From the NCBI RefSeq assembly GCF_025907915.1, contig NZ_JAPAAF010000002.1, forward strand, positions 186,001 to 250,000: a DNA stretch of 64,000 nt, read 5' to 3'. The notes below the pieces were generated by a model. It was given only the letters and a program-made list of their open reading frames with translations. It had not been told where the DNA came from and ran no database searches. Positions 43,867-54,900 of this stretch are shown one piece after another (the first letter of the stretch is position 1; every line of letters begins with the position of its first letter). Source of the stretch: Gaoshiqia sediminis (GTDB taxonomy: Bacteria; Bacteroidota; Bacteroidia; Bacteroidales; Prolixibacteraceae). The translations under genes were made by a program, and so were the position numbers.

Positions 43867-46731
43867 ATGAAAACGAATAAAATGAATCGAATCCTGGTTG
43901 CCGGTAGCTTGGCGCTTGTCCTGCTTGCCGGCATGTTTACCGGGGCATGTACAGCCACAAAAAGTCAGTCATCACCGGCTTGGCCCGAAATCACCCATGA
44001 AACCAAACCTTGGACCCGCTGGTGGTGGCACGGCAGCGCGGTGAACCCGGCTGACCTGACAGCCAACATGGAGGAAATAGAAAAAGCAGGTTTTGGCGGC
44101 GTAGAGATTACCCCCATTTATGATGTCAGAGGCTCCGAGGATTTGTCCATCCGTTTTCAGTCGGACGAATGGATGAAAGTATTTGAGCACACCCTGAAAG
44201 AGGGGCAGCGCCTGGATTTGGGCATCGACCTGGCCAATGCTTCCGGCTGGCCGTTTGGCGGCCCGTGGATTCAGGCCGAAGATGCCTGTAAAAATGTGCA
44301 GTTCAAACAATTTAGTCTGAAAGAAGGTGAACGTCTGAACGAAAAGGTGGAGTTCATCCAGCAACCCTTGGTGCGGGCTGTCGGAAAACGGGTGGACATC
44401 TCGGAAGTGAAGTTTCCGATTAGCAGCAACACCAATTTACAGGAACTGGCCCTCGACCAGGTGCGCTTTGAAAAACCGCTTCCGCTGCAAACCCTGATGG
44501 CTTGCAGCGATGACGGCGAAATCCTGGAGCTGACTGATCGGGTGGCTGCCGACGGAACACTCGACTGGACCGCACCTGCAGGAACCTGGAAACTGTGTGC
44601 CGTTTTCCAGGGCTGGCACGGCAAAATGGTTGAACGCGCCGGAACAGGCGGCGAAGGAAACGTGATCGACCATTTCTCGGAAACGGCCACCCGCAAGTTT
44701 CTGAAAGATTTTGATGATAAAGCAACCCAGATTGACCTTACCGGCCTGCGTGCCTTTTTTAACGACTCGTACGAAGTGGACGATGCCCAGGGCGAATCGG
44801 ACTGGACCCCGCTGTTCTTCGACGAGTTTGAGGCCCGCCGGGGTTACGACCTGAAACAGCATTTGCCATCGTTGATCGGTAATGGCTCCGAAGAAATGAA
44901 CAGCCGTGTGCTGTGCGATTTCCGCGAAACCATCTCTGATCTGTTGCTCGACCGGTTTACCGTTGTATGGGCCGATTGGGCCGAGACCCACGGGGCAATC
45001 ATCCGCAACCAGGCACATGGATCCCCGGCCAACATCCTCGACTTGTACGAGGCCAGCCACATCCCCGAAACCGAGGGGACCAAGCCCATGCGGATCAAAA
45101 TGGCCACTTCGGCCGGGCATGTTTCGGGTAAGCCGCTCATTGCCTGCGAAGCTGCCACCTGGCTCGATGAGCATTTTTTGTCGGATTTGGGCGATGCCAA
45201 ACAGAATTTCGACCGTTACCTGGCGCACGGCGTAAACCACATTGTGTATCACGGAACGCCATATTCGCCCCAAAATGAAGCTTGGCCCGGCTGGATGTTT
45301 TACGCCTCGGTGCACTTTGGGCCAACCAACTCCTGGTGGAACGACCTGAAAGCGCTGAACGACTATGTGGCCAACTGCCAGTCGTTTATGCAAAAATCGA
45401 CTCCCGATAACGATCTGTTACTGTATTTCCCGATTTACGACAGCTGGTCGGAAAAAGGACGCAGCATGTTGAAACATTTTGGCGGTCCGCGTGAGCCCAT
45501 TACCGAAGAGATCAGCCACGAATTGCTGGCCAAAGGTTATTCATTTGATTATATTTCTGATAGGCAGATACAGAAATTGACGGTAGAAAACAGCCGGGTG
45601 AAAGCGCCGGGCGCTACCTACAAAACCATTCTGGTGCCCCGCTGCGAATACATGCCCCTGGAAACGTTGCAAAAACTGGCGGCCCTGGTCGATGCCGGAG
45701 CAACAGTCATTTTCCACGAAAAACTTCCGGTGGATGTTCCGGGTCTGGCCGACCTGAAAAACCGCCAGCAGGCATTTGAAGATTTGAAGCAATCGTTTGC
45801 CTTCGAATCTCAAGGGGAGCTTCTTGCCTGCAAGGCCGGAAACGGACGGTTGCTGATGAGCGATGATGTAGATGCGCTGTTGACGCAGGTGAACGTGTTT
45901 CCCGAGGAAGCAGCCCAGCTGGGTTTGTGGTTTAGTCGCGTGAGCCGAGCCGAGGGCACTTGCTATTTCCTGACCAACTGGACAGATCAGCCGGTTGACC
46001 AATGGATGACGGTACAGTCGGCAGGTAAACAGGCGGTTTGGTTTAATCCGGTGGACCGGACGATGGGCAAAGCACGGGTTCAGGAAGTTGGTGAAGACCA
46101 ATCAAAAGTATATGTACAGCTGGCCCCGGGCGAAACGCTGATCTTGCAGTGGTATCCGGCTGAAAGCGAATTGGCTGATTATCCGGTTTGGGAGTCAGCC
46201 GGTGAACGTCTGCTTTTAGCTGGAGAATGGACCGTGTCGTTTGTGAAAGGCGGGCCAACTTTGCCCGAAACTTTCCAAACCAGCGAACTGAAATCGTGGC
46301 CCGAAGTGTCGGACGAACTGGCCAAATTCTCCGGAACAGCAAGCTATAAAATTACGGTTGAAAAACCTGCCGGCCAGGCTTCGGCTTATCACTTGGATTT
46401 GGGTGAAGTAGCTGTTTCGGCTGCCGTTTATCTGAATGGCGAAAAGTTGGGAACGCTGGTTGGTCCAACCTATCAGCTAAACATCGATTCAAGTTTGTTG
46501 AAGGAAACCAACGAACTGGAAGTGAGGGTATCGAACCTGATGGCCAACCGCATCATCGACATGGATAAAAACGGCGTGAATTACAAGAAATTTTACAACA
46601 TCAACTTTGCCGCAAATAAGCGCGAGAATGTTGGTCCCGACGGGGTCTTTACCGCCGCACATTGGGAACCGCTCCCCTCAGGACTGCTTGGCCCGGTGAG
46701 TTTAACACCCTTAGAACTAAAAAACCAGTAA
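43867..46731 (+). CDS. GH106 alpha-L-rhamnosidase-type enzyme
   Basis: A 954-residue lipoprotein (lipobox ...GMFTGAC at about residue 28). Strong GH106 features are PWTRWWWHGSAVNP, AGFGGVEITPIYDV, ANASGWPFGGPW, ACEAATWLDEHF and GVNHIVYHGTPYSP. The TIM-barrel part is followed by beta domains, the last (about 830-945) a galactose-binding-like sandwich (YHLDLGEVAVSAAVYLNGEKLG). GH106 enzymes remove alpha-L-rhamnose from RG-I, RG-II or other pectic oligosaccharides. ATG 43867 or 43882 could be the start. It precedes the next gene by 2 bp, so they are cotranscribed. Confidence 0.88.
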   Translation: MKTNKMNRILVAGSLALVLLAGMFTGACTATKSQSSPAWPEITHETKPWTRWWWHGSAVNPADLTANMEEIEKAGFGGVEITPIYDVRGSEDLSIRFQSDEWMKVFEHTLKEGQRLDLGIDLANASGWPFGGPWIQAEDACKNVQFKQFSLKEGERLNEKVEFIQQPLVRAVGKRVDISEVKFPISSNTNLQELALDQVRFEKPLPLQTLMACSDDGEILELTDRVAADGTLDWTAPAGTWKLCAVFQGWHGKMVERAGTGGEGNVIDHFSETATRKFLKDFDDKATQIDLTGLRAFFNDSYEVDDAQGESDWTPLFFDEFEARRGYDLKQHLPSLIGNGSEEMNSRVLCDFRETISDLLLDRFTVVWADWAETHGAIIRNQAHGSPANILDLYEASHIPETEGTKPMRIKMATSAGHVSGKPLIACEAATWLDEHFLSDLGDAKQNFDRYLAHGVNHIVYHGTPYSPQNEAWPGWMFYASVHFGPTNSWWNDLKALNDYVANCQSFMQKSTPDNDLLLYFPIYDSWSEKGRSMLKHFGGPREPITEEISHELLAKGYSFDYISDRQIQKLTVENSRVKAPGATYKTILVPRCEYMPLETLQKLAALVDAGATVIFHEKLPVDVPGLADLKNRQQAFEDLKQSFAFESQGELLACKAGNGRLLMSDDVDALLTQVNVFPEEAAQLGLWFSRVSRAEGTCYFLTNWTDQPVDQWMTVQSAGKQAVWFNPVDRTMGKARVQEVGEDQSKVYVQLAPGETLILQWYPAESELADYPVWESAGERLLLAGEWTVSFVKGGPTLPETFQTSELKSWPEVSDELAKFSGTASYKITVEKPAGQASAYHLDLGEVAVSAAVYLNGEKLGTLVGPTYQLNIDSSLLKETNELEVRVSNLMANRIIDMDKNGVNYKKFYNINFAANKRENVGPDGVFTAAHWEPLPSGLLGPVSLTPLELKNQ

Positions 46732-46733
46732 AC

Positions 46734-48878
46734 ATGAAGCAACGAATTTTTTTCTTATCGATCCTCTCTGTTATTGTGTTGGCAAGTTGTCAATTGAAAA
46801 ATGAGCCCGAAAAAATTGACCGGCATAGCGTGATTATGCGCAACAATGTGCTGGTTGAAGGCTTCGACTCGCTGGCTTCCCTTTCAATCGGGAATGGTGA
46901 GTTCGCTTTTACCACCGACCTGACCGGGCTGCAAACCTTTTACACCGACTATGAAAATGGCGTTCCGCTGGGTACGCAATCCAACTGGGGCTGGCATACC
47001 AACCCCAATACCGAGGGCTACGAACGCTCCGAAACGCTCAAATATTTTGAAGTGGAAGGCCGGCAAGTGCCCTACCGTCATCAATTGAAAGATAACCAGC
47101 GGGCGCAAGCTGCCTGCGACTATTTCCGAGAAAACCCACATCGTTTGCATTTGGGAATGATTGGCTTGGTGCTGACCAATTCTGAAGGTGAAACCGCCCG
47201 ATTGGAAGATATCAAACAGGCCAAACATCACCTGGACATGTGGACCGGAAAAATCAGCAGTTCGTTTGAGTTTGACGGGCAGCCGGTAACCGTTGAAGTT
47301 TTTTGTCATCAGGATCAGGACCAGATTTCAGCCCGAATTGAATCGCCCCTGATTGCTCAAGGAAAACTGGCCGTTCAGTGGAAATTCCCTTTTGGAGTGG
47401 CCGAAAATACCCACGAAGGCTACGACTTTGATTCACCCGAAAAACACGAGTCGGTGTTAAGCGAAGTTGCATCGAATCAGGTGCTCATCAATCGTACGAT
47501 GGACAATGACCAATATCAAGTGGCCATCGCATGGAAAGGTTCCGGTGCTGTTACCAAAACCGACGACCATCAATTTGTGCTTCAACCCGGAGAGCAGGAA
47601 GTCTTTGTATTCAACTGTCTGTTTGCCCCGGAAGTTGGCGGAACAACGTTGGCTGATTTCGAATCAACCAAAACAAACAACGAACAGGCTTGGTTGAACT
47701 ATTGGGAAAACGGCGGGATGATTGATTTTTCAGAATGCACCGATCCCCGGGCGAAGGAACTGGAGCGACGCACCATCCTTTCGCAGTACCTGATCAAGAT
47801 ACAAAGTACCGGTTCGTTGCCGCCCGCTGAAACGGGCTTGACCTACAACAGTTGGTACGGTAAATATCACCTCGAAATGCACTGGTGGCACATCGCCCAT
47901 TTTCCGCAGTGGAACCGGGAAAACCTCATCGAAAAACAACTGGACTATTACAACGACTTATATGCACAGGCCCTGCAAACCGCACAGGACCAAGGATACG
48001 AAGGTGTGCGCTGGCAAAAAATGCTGGGCCCTGATGGCGAGAACAGCCCTTCGTCGGTTGGTTCCTACCTCATTTGGCAGCAGCCGCATATCATCTGGTT
48101 TGCCGAACTAATGTATCAGGCTAATCCAACGGAAGAGACCTTGAACAAATACAAAGACCTGGTCTTCGCCACGGCCGATTTTATGGGCGACTTTCCGGTT
48201 TGGAACGATGAAAAGCAGCAGTACGATCTGGCACCGCCGCTTATCCCTGCGCAGGAGCACTGGTCGCGCGAAACCACGACCAATCCGCCATTTGAGCTGG
48301 CTTATTGGTACTGGGGACTGACAACCGCCCGGAAGTGGCAAGATCGCTTGCAACTGGAGGCGAATGACCAGTGGGAAAATGTCCGGCTTAAACTGGCTGC
48401 CCCCGATCAAGCTGAAGGGGTTTACTTGGGAATTGAAGGTGCAACCGAATCGTACACCAATATGGAATTGATGGAAGACCATCCGGTGGTTTTTGGCGCT
48501 TATGGTATTTTGCCGGCCTGGGACAAACTGGATCCCGAGGTGATGCGCAACACCATGCATCGCATTGCCGAGCGTTGGGACTGGCCTTCGACCTGGGGAT
48601 GGGATTACCCAATGGCGGCCATGTCGGCAGTCAGGCTGGGAGAGCCGGAATTGGCTTTGGAGTTTCTGCTGAAAGATGTTCAGAAGAATACGTATCTGAA
48701 GAACGGACACAACTACCAAAGCGAACGTCTGCGTATTTATTTGCCGGGCAACGGCGGCTTGCTGACCACCATCGGCATGATGTGCGCCGGTTACGCCGGT
48801 TGCGAAACGGAAAACCCCGGCTTCCCCAAAGATGGCAAGTGGAAGGTGAAATGGGAAGACATTAAACCAGTGTTTTAG
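46734..48878 (+). CDS. Six-hairpin-type glycosidase-like lipoprotein, substrate unknown
   Basis: ATG 46734 follows the GH106 stop by 2 bp and begins a lipoprotein signal (VIVLASC, Cys18); the longer frame from 46662 only overlaps GH106. The 714-residue protein has an N-terminal beta-sandwich (SIGNGEFAFTTDLTGLQTFY) and a C-terminal helical toroid with WYGKYHLEMHWWH, RWDWPSTWGWDYPM and LPGNGGLLTTIGMM. This resembles GH65 and GH95-like (alpha/alpha)6 enzymes, but I cannot place it in a family. The acid in KYHLEMHWWH is a reasonable catalytic candidate. Coupling to GH106 suggests work on rhamnose-exposed RG-I fragments. Confidence 0.65.
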   Translation: MKQRIFFLSILSVIVLASCQLKNEPEKIDRHSVIMRNNVLVEGFDSLASLSIGNGEFAFTTDLTGLQTFYTDYENGVPLGTQSNWGWHTNPNTEGYERSETLKYFEVEGRQVPYRHQLKDNQRAQAACDYFRENPHRLHLGMIGLVLTNSEGETARLEDIKQAKHHLDMWTGKISSSFEFDGQPVTVEVFCHQDQDQISARIESPLIAQGKLAVQWKFPFGVAENTHEGYDFDSPEKHESVLSEVASNQVLINRTMDNDQYQVAIAWKGSGAVTKTDDHQFVLQPGEQEVFVFNCLFAPEVGGTTLADFESTKTNNEQAWLNYWENGGMIDFSECTDPRAKELERRTILSQYLIKIQSTGSLPPAETGLTYNSWYGKYHLEMHWWHIAHFPQWNRENLIEKQLDYYNDLYAQALQTAQDQGYEGVRWQKMLGPDGENSPSSVGSYLIWQQPHIIWFAELMYQANPTEETLNKYKDLVFATADFMGDFPVWNDEKQQYDLAPPLIPAQEHWSRETTTNPPFELAYWYWGLTTARKWQDRLQLEANDQWENVRLKLAAPDQAEGVYLGIEGATESYTNMELMEDHPVVFGAYGILPAWDKLDPEVMRNTMHRIAERWDWPSTWGWDYPMAAMSAVRLGEPELALEFLLKDVQKNTYLKNGHNYQSERLRIYLPGNGGLLTTIGMMCAGYAGCETENPGFPKDGKWKVKWEDIKPVF

Positions 48879-48881
48879 AGG

Positions 48882-48941
48882 CTTTGCCCCGAAGGGGTAA
48901 AATATTGATGACCCCGGGTGAGCGGAGCGTAACCCGGGGTT
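48882..48941. repeat. REP-like double hairpin element
   Basis: Two GC-rich hairpins stand side by side in the 173-bp gap: CCCC-GAA-GGGG (48887-48897), flanked by TTT and AAA, and ACCCCGGGT (48911-48919) pairing perfectly with ACCCGGGGT (48932-48940). Elements of this look are common between genes in Bacteroidota. The first hairpin could also end the upstream transcript. Confidence 0.65.
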
Positions 48942-49051
48942 GAACAATGCAAAACAAAAAGGCGCATTCACCAATGTTTGTTGATAAAGAAATGGTTTCA
49001 TGCGCCGCATCACAATAATAGTGTAAAGATCCTGAGAAAAGACAATAGATT

Positions 49052-51964
49052 ATGAGCTACTCAAAACAACTACTGACGATTGCATTAATTTTGCTGGCTG
49101 GACTAACGTCCTGGGCCTCTCCCCAACAAAAGGAAATCCAATACCTTTCCGGGACCGACAATGAGAACACGGTTACTTGGGATCTTTATTGCACTTCGGG
49201 CCGGAACAGTGGCTTCTGGAGCACCATCGAAGTGCCTTCGCACTGGGAACAACAGGGTTTTGGCGAATACGATTATGGTCGCGACTACCGCACTTATGGC
49301 AAAAAGTTTAAGTTTTCGGATGAAACAGGAATTTACAAACACCGCTTTTCCGTTCCGCAGGATTGGAAGGACAAGACCATTTTCATTGTCTTTGAAGGAT
49401 CGATGACTGATACGGAAGTAAAAGTCAATGGTGAGCTGGCTGGTTCCATTCACCAGGGCTCGTTTTACCGTTTTCGCTATGATATTTCCGACAAACTGAA
49501 AGCCGGACAGGAGAACGAACTGGAGGTGACCGTTCATAAAATGTCATCCAACCACTCCGTCAACCGGGCCGAGCGTTTCGCCGACTACTGGATTTTTGGC
49601 GGAATCTACCGCCCGGTTTATCTTGAGGCTGTGCCCAATGAATTTATCGATCGCGTAGCCATTAATGCCCAGGCTGACGGCAGTTTTTCAATGGACGTGT
49701 TTCCGGTGAATCTGAAGAAGAAGCAAACGATTCTGGCTGAGATCTTCGATGCGGTAGGAAACCGCGTGCAGAGCTGCGAAACCAAAGCCGGAGCCGGTGA
49801 TTCTCTCGTCACCATGACTTGCCAGGTAGCTCAGGCCAAGCAATGGACACCGGAAACTCCGAACCTTTATTCGGTGAAAGTGAGCCTGAAAAACGGAAAC
49901 AAAACCGCTTACGAGCTCAGCGAGAAATTTGGTTTCCGAACCATTGAAATCCGTGAGAGCGACGGTATTTATGTCAACGGCACCAAAGTGAAAATGAAAG
50001 GCGTTAACCGCCACGTTTTTTGGCCCGAAACCGGGCGCAGTGTTAATGCCACCATCGATTTGAATGACGTTCGGTTGATCAAGGAAATGAACATGAACGC
50101 CGTGCGTTGTGCGCATTATCCGCCCGATAAGGCTTTTCTGAATTATTGTGATTCGCTGGGCTTGTTTGTACTGAATGAATTGGCAGGTTGGCAAAATGCC
50201 TACGACACCGAGTCGGGAAGCAAACTGGTTCGCGAACTGGTGATCCGCGATGTGAACCACCCGTCCATTATCTTCTGGAGCAACGGAAACGAAGGCGGAA
50301 CCAACAAGGAGCTGGATGACGATTACGCTATCTATGATCCTTCCAACCGCCCGGTCATTCATGCGCACCACCGTCCGGGAAACGATCACAATGGTATTGA
50401 TTGCAACCACTACGAAACGTATTACAGTTCAAAAAAGATATTGGAAGGTGACTTGATTTACATGCCAACCGAGTTCTTGCATGCCCAGGATGATGGTGGT
50501 GGTGCCGCTGCCCTCGCCGATTATTGGGAATTATTCTGGCATTCGGAACGGGCGGCGGGCGGCTTTTCGTGGGTATTGGCCGATGAAGGATTGGTACGCA
50601 CCGACCTGGACGGGACGATCGATGCCAACCGCGTGAATGCGCCCGACGGACTGGTGGGCCCGCACCGCGAAAAAGAAGGCAGCTTTTACGCCATGCGCGA
50701 AATTTATAGTCCGGTGAAGATTGCGCTGGACAAACTGCCAGCCGATTTTGATGGCCGGATTGCGGTGGAAAATCGTCACCATTTTACCAACCTCAAGGCC
50801 ATTCGTTTTGAATGGCAGCTGGTGAATTTCAGCTTGCCCGAAGAGCGGGGCGTCTATCAAAAAGTCATGAAAGAAGGGAAAGCCGAAAGCCCGGACGTTC
50901 AGCCGGTTCAAAAAGGAGAATTGAAGCTGGAACTGCCGGAAGACTATCAACAATATGATGCCGTGCTGTTGCGTGCATTTGCTCCTTCGGGTGACGAAAT
51001 CTATTGCTGGAGCTGGAAAACCGATGGCAACACCAATGCCGTGGTGCAACTGGTTGAAAAGGAACTGAGCGAAGCGGAGAAAGAACGGCTGAAGAAGCTG
51101 AAGGCCCAGGGAATTGAGGAGGATAACATCCTGCCCATTGAACAGCAGGCCGGCGATGACAAGCTAAGTTCTAAGGTCGAAGTGACCGAAAAAGATAGTT
51201 TACTGACCATGAAAGCGTCTGGAATTGCGGTGACTTTCAACATGAACAGCGGGCTTTTGGTGTCGGTTCAGAACGATTTTGGCTTGCCTATTCCGTTTAA
51301 TAACGGGCCGGTGCTGGTGAGCGGCGAATCTGAATTGATTAGTGTTTCGCATGACGAAACAGCCCATGCCCATGTGGTAAAGATGACCTATTCGGGTGAT
51401 TTGAAAGAAGTGAACTGGACGATGTATAATAGCGGTTGGCTGCAAATGGATTACGAATACCAGGTGGATGGCGGCCAGTATTTTACAGGCGTCAGCTTCG
51501 ACTTTCCCGAGTCGGACGTGATTGGTGCCAAGTGGCTGGGCCGCGGCCCCACGCACGTATGGAAAAACCGCTTGCAGGGAGTCACCTTGGATGTGTATCA
51601 ACGACTGTATAACAACACTTTGCCAGGCGATAACTCTTGGAAGTACCCACAGTTTAAAGGATATTATGCGGATGTATCGTGGATGGAATTCAACACCGTG
51701 CACGGCAAGTTTACCGTAGTTGCTCAGGAAGAGGACCTGTTTGTCCGCCTGTTTGACTTTCACGGTATCTCCGGGCCTAAAAATTACCCGGCTCTGCCAA
51801 CAGGCAACGTTTCCTTTTTGGATGGCATTCCTCCGATCGGGACCAAGCTGGCCATGGGCATCAGCAACGACACCTGGAACCTCGGCCCGGCGGGCGAGCT
51901 GAACGTGATGGACAAACCAGTAAAACGAACCGTATATTTCTATTTCGGACTGCGAAACGAGTAG
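49052..51964 (+). CDS. GH2-family beta-galactosidase-like enzyme
   Basis: A 970-residue exported GH2 enzyme with signal peptide ending near SWAS. The domain order is jelly-roll (VPSHWEQQGFGEYDYG), immunoglobulin-like, TIM barrel, then C-terminal beta domains. KMKGVNRHVFWPETGRS opens the barrel. The acid/base is Glu414 in SNGNEGGTN and the nucleophile is Glu474 in MPTEFLHA. The C-terminal part (about 800-960) is a Bgal_small_N-like domain. The likely role is removal of beta-linked galactose from RG-I galactan stubs; a beta-glucuronidase-type activity is less likely. It ends one codon before the DUF4450 gene. Confidence 0.9.
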   Translation: MSYSKQLLTIALILLAGLTSWASPQQKEIQYLSGTDNENTVTWDLYCTSGRNSGFWSTIEVPSHWEQQGFGEYDYGRDYRTYGKKFKFSDETGIYKHRFSVPQDWKDKTIFIVFEGSMTDTEVKVNGELAGSIHQGSFYRFRYDISDKLKAGQENELEVTVHKMSSNHSVNRAERFADYWIFGGIYRPVYLEAVPNEFIDRVAINAQADGSFSMDVFPVNLKKKQTILAEIFDAVGNRVQSCETKAGAGDSLVTMTCQVAQAKQWTPETPNLYSVKVSLKNGNKTAYELSEKFGFRTIEIRESDGIYVNGTKVKMKGVNRHVFWPETGRSVNATIDLNDVRLIKEMNMNAVRCAHYPPDKAFLNYCDSLGLFVLNELAGWQNAYDTESGSKLVRELVIRDVNHPSIIFWSNGNEGGTNKELDDDYAIYDPSNRPVIHAHHRPGNDHNGIDCNHYETYYSSKKILEGDLIYMPTEFLHAQDDGGGAAALADYWELFWHSERAAGGFSWVLADEGLVRTDLDGTIDANRVNAPDGLVGPHREKEGSFYAMREIYSPVKIALDKLPADFDGRIAVENRHHFTNLKAIRFEWQLVNFSLPEERGVYQKVMKEGKAESPDVQPVQKGELKLELPEDYQQYDAVLLRAFAPSGDEIYCWSWKTDGNTNAVVQLVEKELSEAEKERLKKLKAQGIEEDNILPIEQQAGDDKLSSKVEVTEKDSLLTMKASGIAVTFNMNSGLLVSVQNDFGLPIPFNNGPVLVSGESELISVSHDETAHAHVVKMTYSGDLKEVNWTMYNSGWLQMDYEYQVDGGQYFTGVSFDFPESDVIGAKWLGRGPTHVWKNRLQGVTLDVYQRLYNNTLPGDNSWKYPQFKGYYADVSWMEFNTVHGKFTVVAQEEDLFVRLFDFHGISGPKNYPALPTGNVSFLDGIPPIGTKLAMGISNDTWNLGPAGELNVMDKPVKRTVYFYFGLRNE

Positions 51965-51967
51965 GTG

Positions 51968-54900
51968 ATGCAGAAACTTATTGTAATCATACTGTTTGCT
52001 GCAATCTCCTGGGGTGTTGGCGCACAACCAATCGATCCAGCCCGTTGGTGGCAGGGGAAAGAGCGGGAACTCAGGTACAAGCCCGATGGCGAAGAATTTG
52101 TCATTCATAATGGTGACAAACGCTTCTCCCGAGCCATTTATGGAACCAATACCGGCTTCCGTTTTGAGACGAGCGATTTTCCCGAATTTGGGCTGTACAT
52201 GCCCTATTTGGGCGGAAGCGTGTATATGGCCATTTCCACACCCACAGAAAATCGCTGGGTAAAAGATTTCGAGTCTGTCGAATCCCGCTTCAAATCGGGG
52301 CAGCGAACTTATATTCTGAAAGACAAGAACTTATTGGGACGCGGCACGATCACCGTTGATGCCGTTGCCTTGTCCGACGGCGATGGTTTGGTGGTCAGAC
52401 ACACCGCCGACCAAGTACCGGAGGGGACAAAAATTCTGTGGATTTACGGTGGAGCCAACAACAAGCGGTATAGCCGCGAAGGTGATCTGGGGGCCGATCC
52501 GGAAGATAGTTTCTACATCAAACCGGACAATTGCCAGGGAAATATCTTCGAGATAGCCAGCCATCAGGCGACGGTTTGGTATGGACATGCGACCAAACCG
52601 GTGTCCGACGACGAAGCTTATGAAAATTCCGAAAGCCGGAAAAAACAGACTTCCCCCGCATCGCCGGGGTATGGGGATTCGATCAGCATTACCGCCATAT
52701 TTCCCCTGGGAACGAACATTCGCGAAGCCGATGGCAACCAAATTGACGATCTGGAACAATTGCTTCAGTCCGAGAAGTCTTCCCGCCCGGTCATTATTGC
52801 CGAATACGAAATGGACGCGGAGCCGTTTTACTTCGAATTGCACAGCCCCAAGAGCCGTGCACCTTTTGCCTACAACGAACTGGCCGATGCTTTTAACAAA
52901 GGCGTAGCTTATCGCGAAAAGATTGCTTCGACGCTGAAATTGCATACCCCCGATCCGTACCTGAATACCTTGGGTGGCATTTTCTCCGGGGCCGAGGATG
53001 CGGTGTGGGAAGATCCCGGCTATTTGCACGGGGCCATTGGCTGGCGAATGCCACTCACCGGCTGGCGGGCTGCCTACCTGGCCGATTTGCTTGGTCTGCA
53101 CGACCGGGCACGAACGCACTTCAACGGCTACATCAACTCGCAGGTAACCGATGTGCCGGTTAGCTTGCCGCACCTGCAGGATGAAGAGCTGAACCTGGCG
53201 CGTGCCGCGAAAAAGTGGGGTACGCCGATGTATAGCAATGGCTATATCTGCCGAAGCCCCAACCGGACGGATATCATGCACCACTACGACATGAACCTGG
53301 TTTTTTTCGACGAGCTGTTGTGGCACCTGAACTGGACCGGCGACATGGATTATGCCCGCGAAATCTTTCCGGCCTTGCAGCGCCACCTCGCCTGGGAGAA
53401 GAATACCTTCGACCCCGACAACGATGGCCTTTACGACGGCTATTGCAGTATTTGGGCTTCCGATGCCCTGCAGTACAACGGTGGCAAGGCAACCCACTCG
53501 TCTGCCTATAACTACCGGGCCAACAAAATGGCAGCAGAAATTGCCAAGAAATTAGGCGAAGATCCTTCACAATACGAAAAGGAGGCGGAACTGATTCTCA
53601 CAGCCATGAACCGCGAGCTTTGGATTCCGGAGAAAGGCTGGTGGGCCGAATTCAGAGATAATATGGGGCATGGCATGCGGCACGACAATGCGGCGGTGTG
53701 GACCGTTTATCATGCCATTGACTCCGATGTTCACGATCCGTTCAAAGCCTACCAGGCTACCCGCTACATCGATACGGAACTAACGCACATTCCGGTTCTG
53801 GCCAAAGGGCTGGACGACACGACCAACCACGTGGTGGCAACCACAAACTGGCAACCCTATAGGTGGTCGATCAACAATGTGGCCTTTGCCGAGATCGTCC
53901 ATACTTCGCTGGCCTACTGGCAGACAGGCCGCGCGGACGAAGCGTTCAAACTTTACAAAGGGGCGCTGCTCGATGCCATGTACCTGGGCTCCGGGCCGGG
54001 CAACATCACCCAGATCTCGTTTTATGATGCCGCCCGCGGAGAAACCTACCGCGATTTTGCCGATCCGGTGTCTATGGGCGTTCGGGCGCTGGTGCAGGGC
54101 ATGTACGGCATCGTTCCCGACCTGATGAACAAGCAGCTGACCATCCGCCCCGGATTTCCTGCGGATTGGGATTTTGCGGAGATCGAAACCCGGAATATGG
54201 CGTATGCCTTCAAACGCGAAGGAAATACCGACAGCTTTACCATCAAACCAAACCTTCTAAAAAAAGATATCCAGTTATCGCTGGAAGTGAAGGCCCCACG
54301 GAGCCGGGTGCAATCCATTCGGGTGAATGGCCGCGAAACGGGCTTTGACTTGCTTGATGAATCGGTTTCGGTTCCACGAATCAGGATTGATGCGGGCGTG
54401 GCACCAGTTTACGAAATTGAAATCGAATGGGCAGGTGAAGAGCTGAATACCGAAAAAGTAACGGCTAAAACGGCACGTGGTGAAAAACTTCACCTGGAAT
54501 TGCCCTTCGAAGCTGAGAAGATCTACGATCCGCAATCGGTGCTTCAAGGTGCACAAATTCGAAATGGCGTGTTGTGCGGAACCGTTTCCGCAGAAAAAGG
54601 CAACAAAACTTTGTTTGTTGAGGTTTCGTCGGGCGAAATGCGCTTCTGGCTTCCGGTCGAACTGGAGGTGGTTAAGCCTGTTGAAATCGCCAATCATCCG
54701 GATTCAGAATCGCTTGTTTTCGATTTGCTGAATCATACCGATCAGCCCCTTGCCGGTGAGCTTTGGGTGAATGGCAACAACATGGGGGCGGTAAAAATCC
54801 CCGCTCAAGGAAAAACCAAACACGAGTTTTCTTCGCCGGTGGCCACCCTGGGGACGAATAAAATTGAAGTGAGGGCTGAAAGAAAGACGCATGATCTGCG

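Noticed and set aside
44437-45393. 318-residue minus-strand frame
   Set aside because: Antisense to GH106 with conserved motifs on the + strand.
52331-53497. 388-residue minus-strand frame
   Set aside because: It lies wholly inside the DUF4450 gene, has no recognisable domain or upstream signals, and is explained by codon bias of the real gene.
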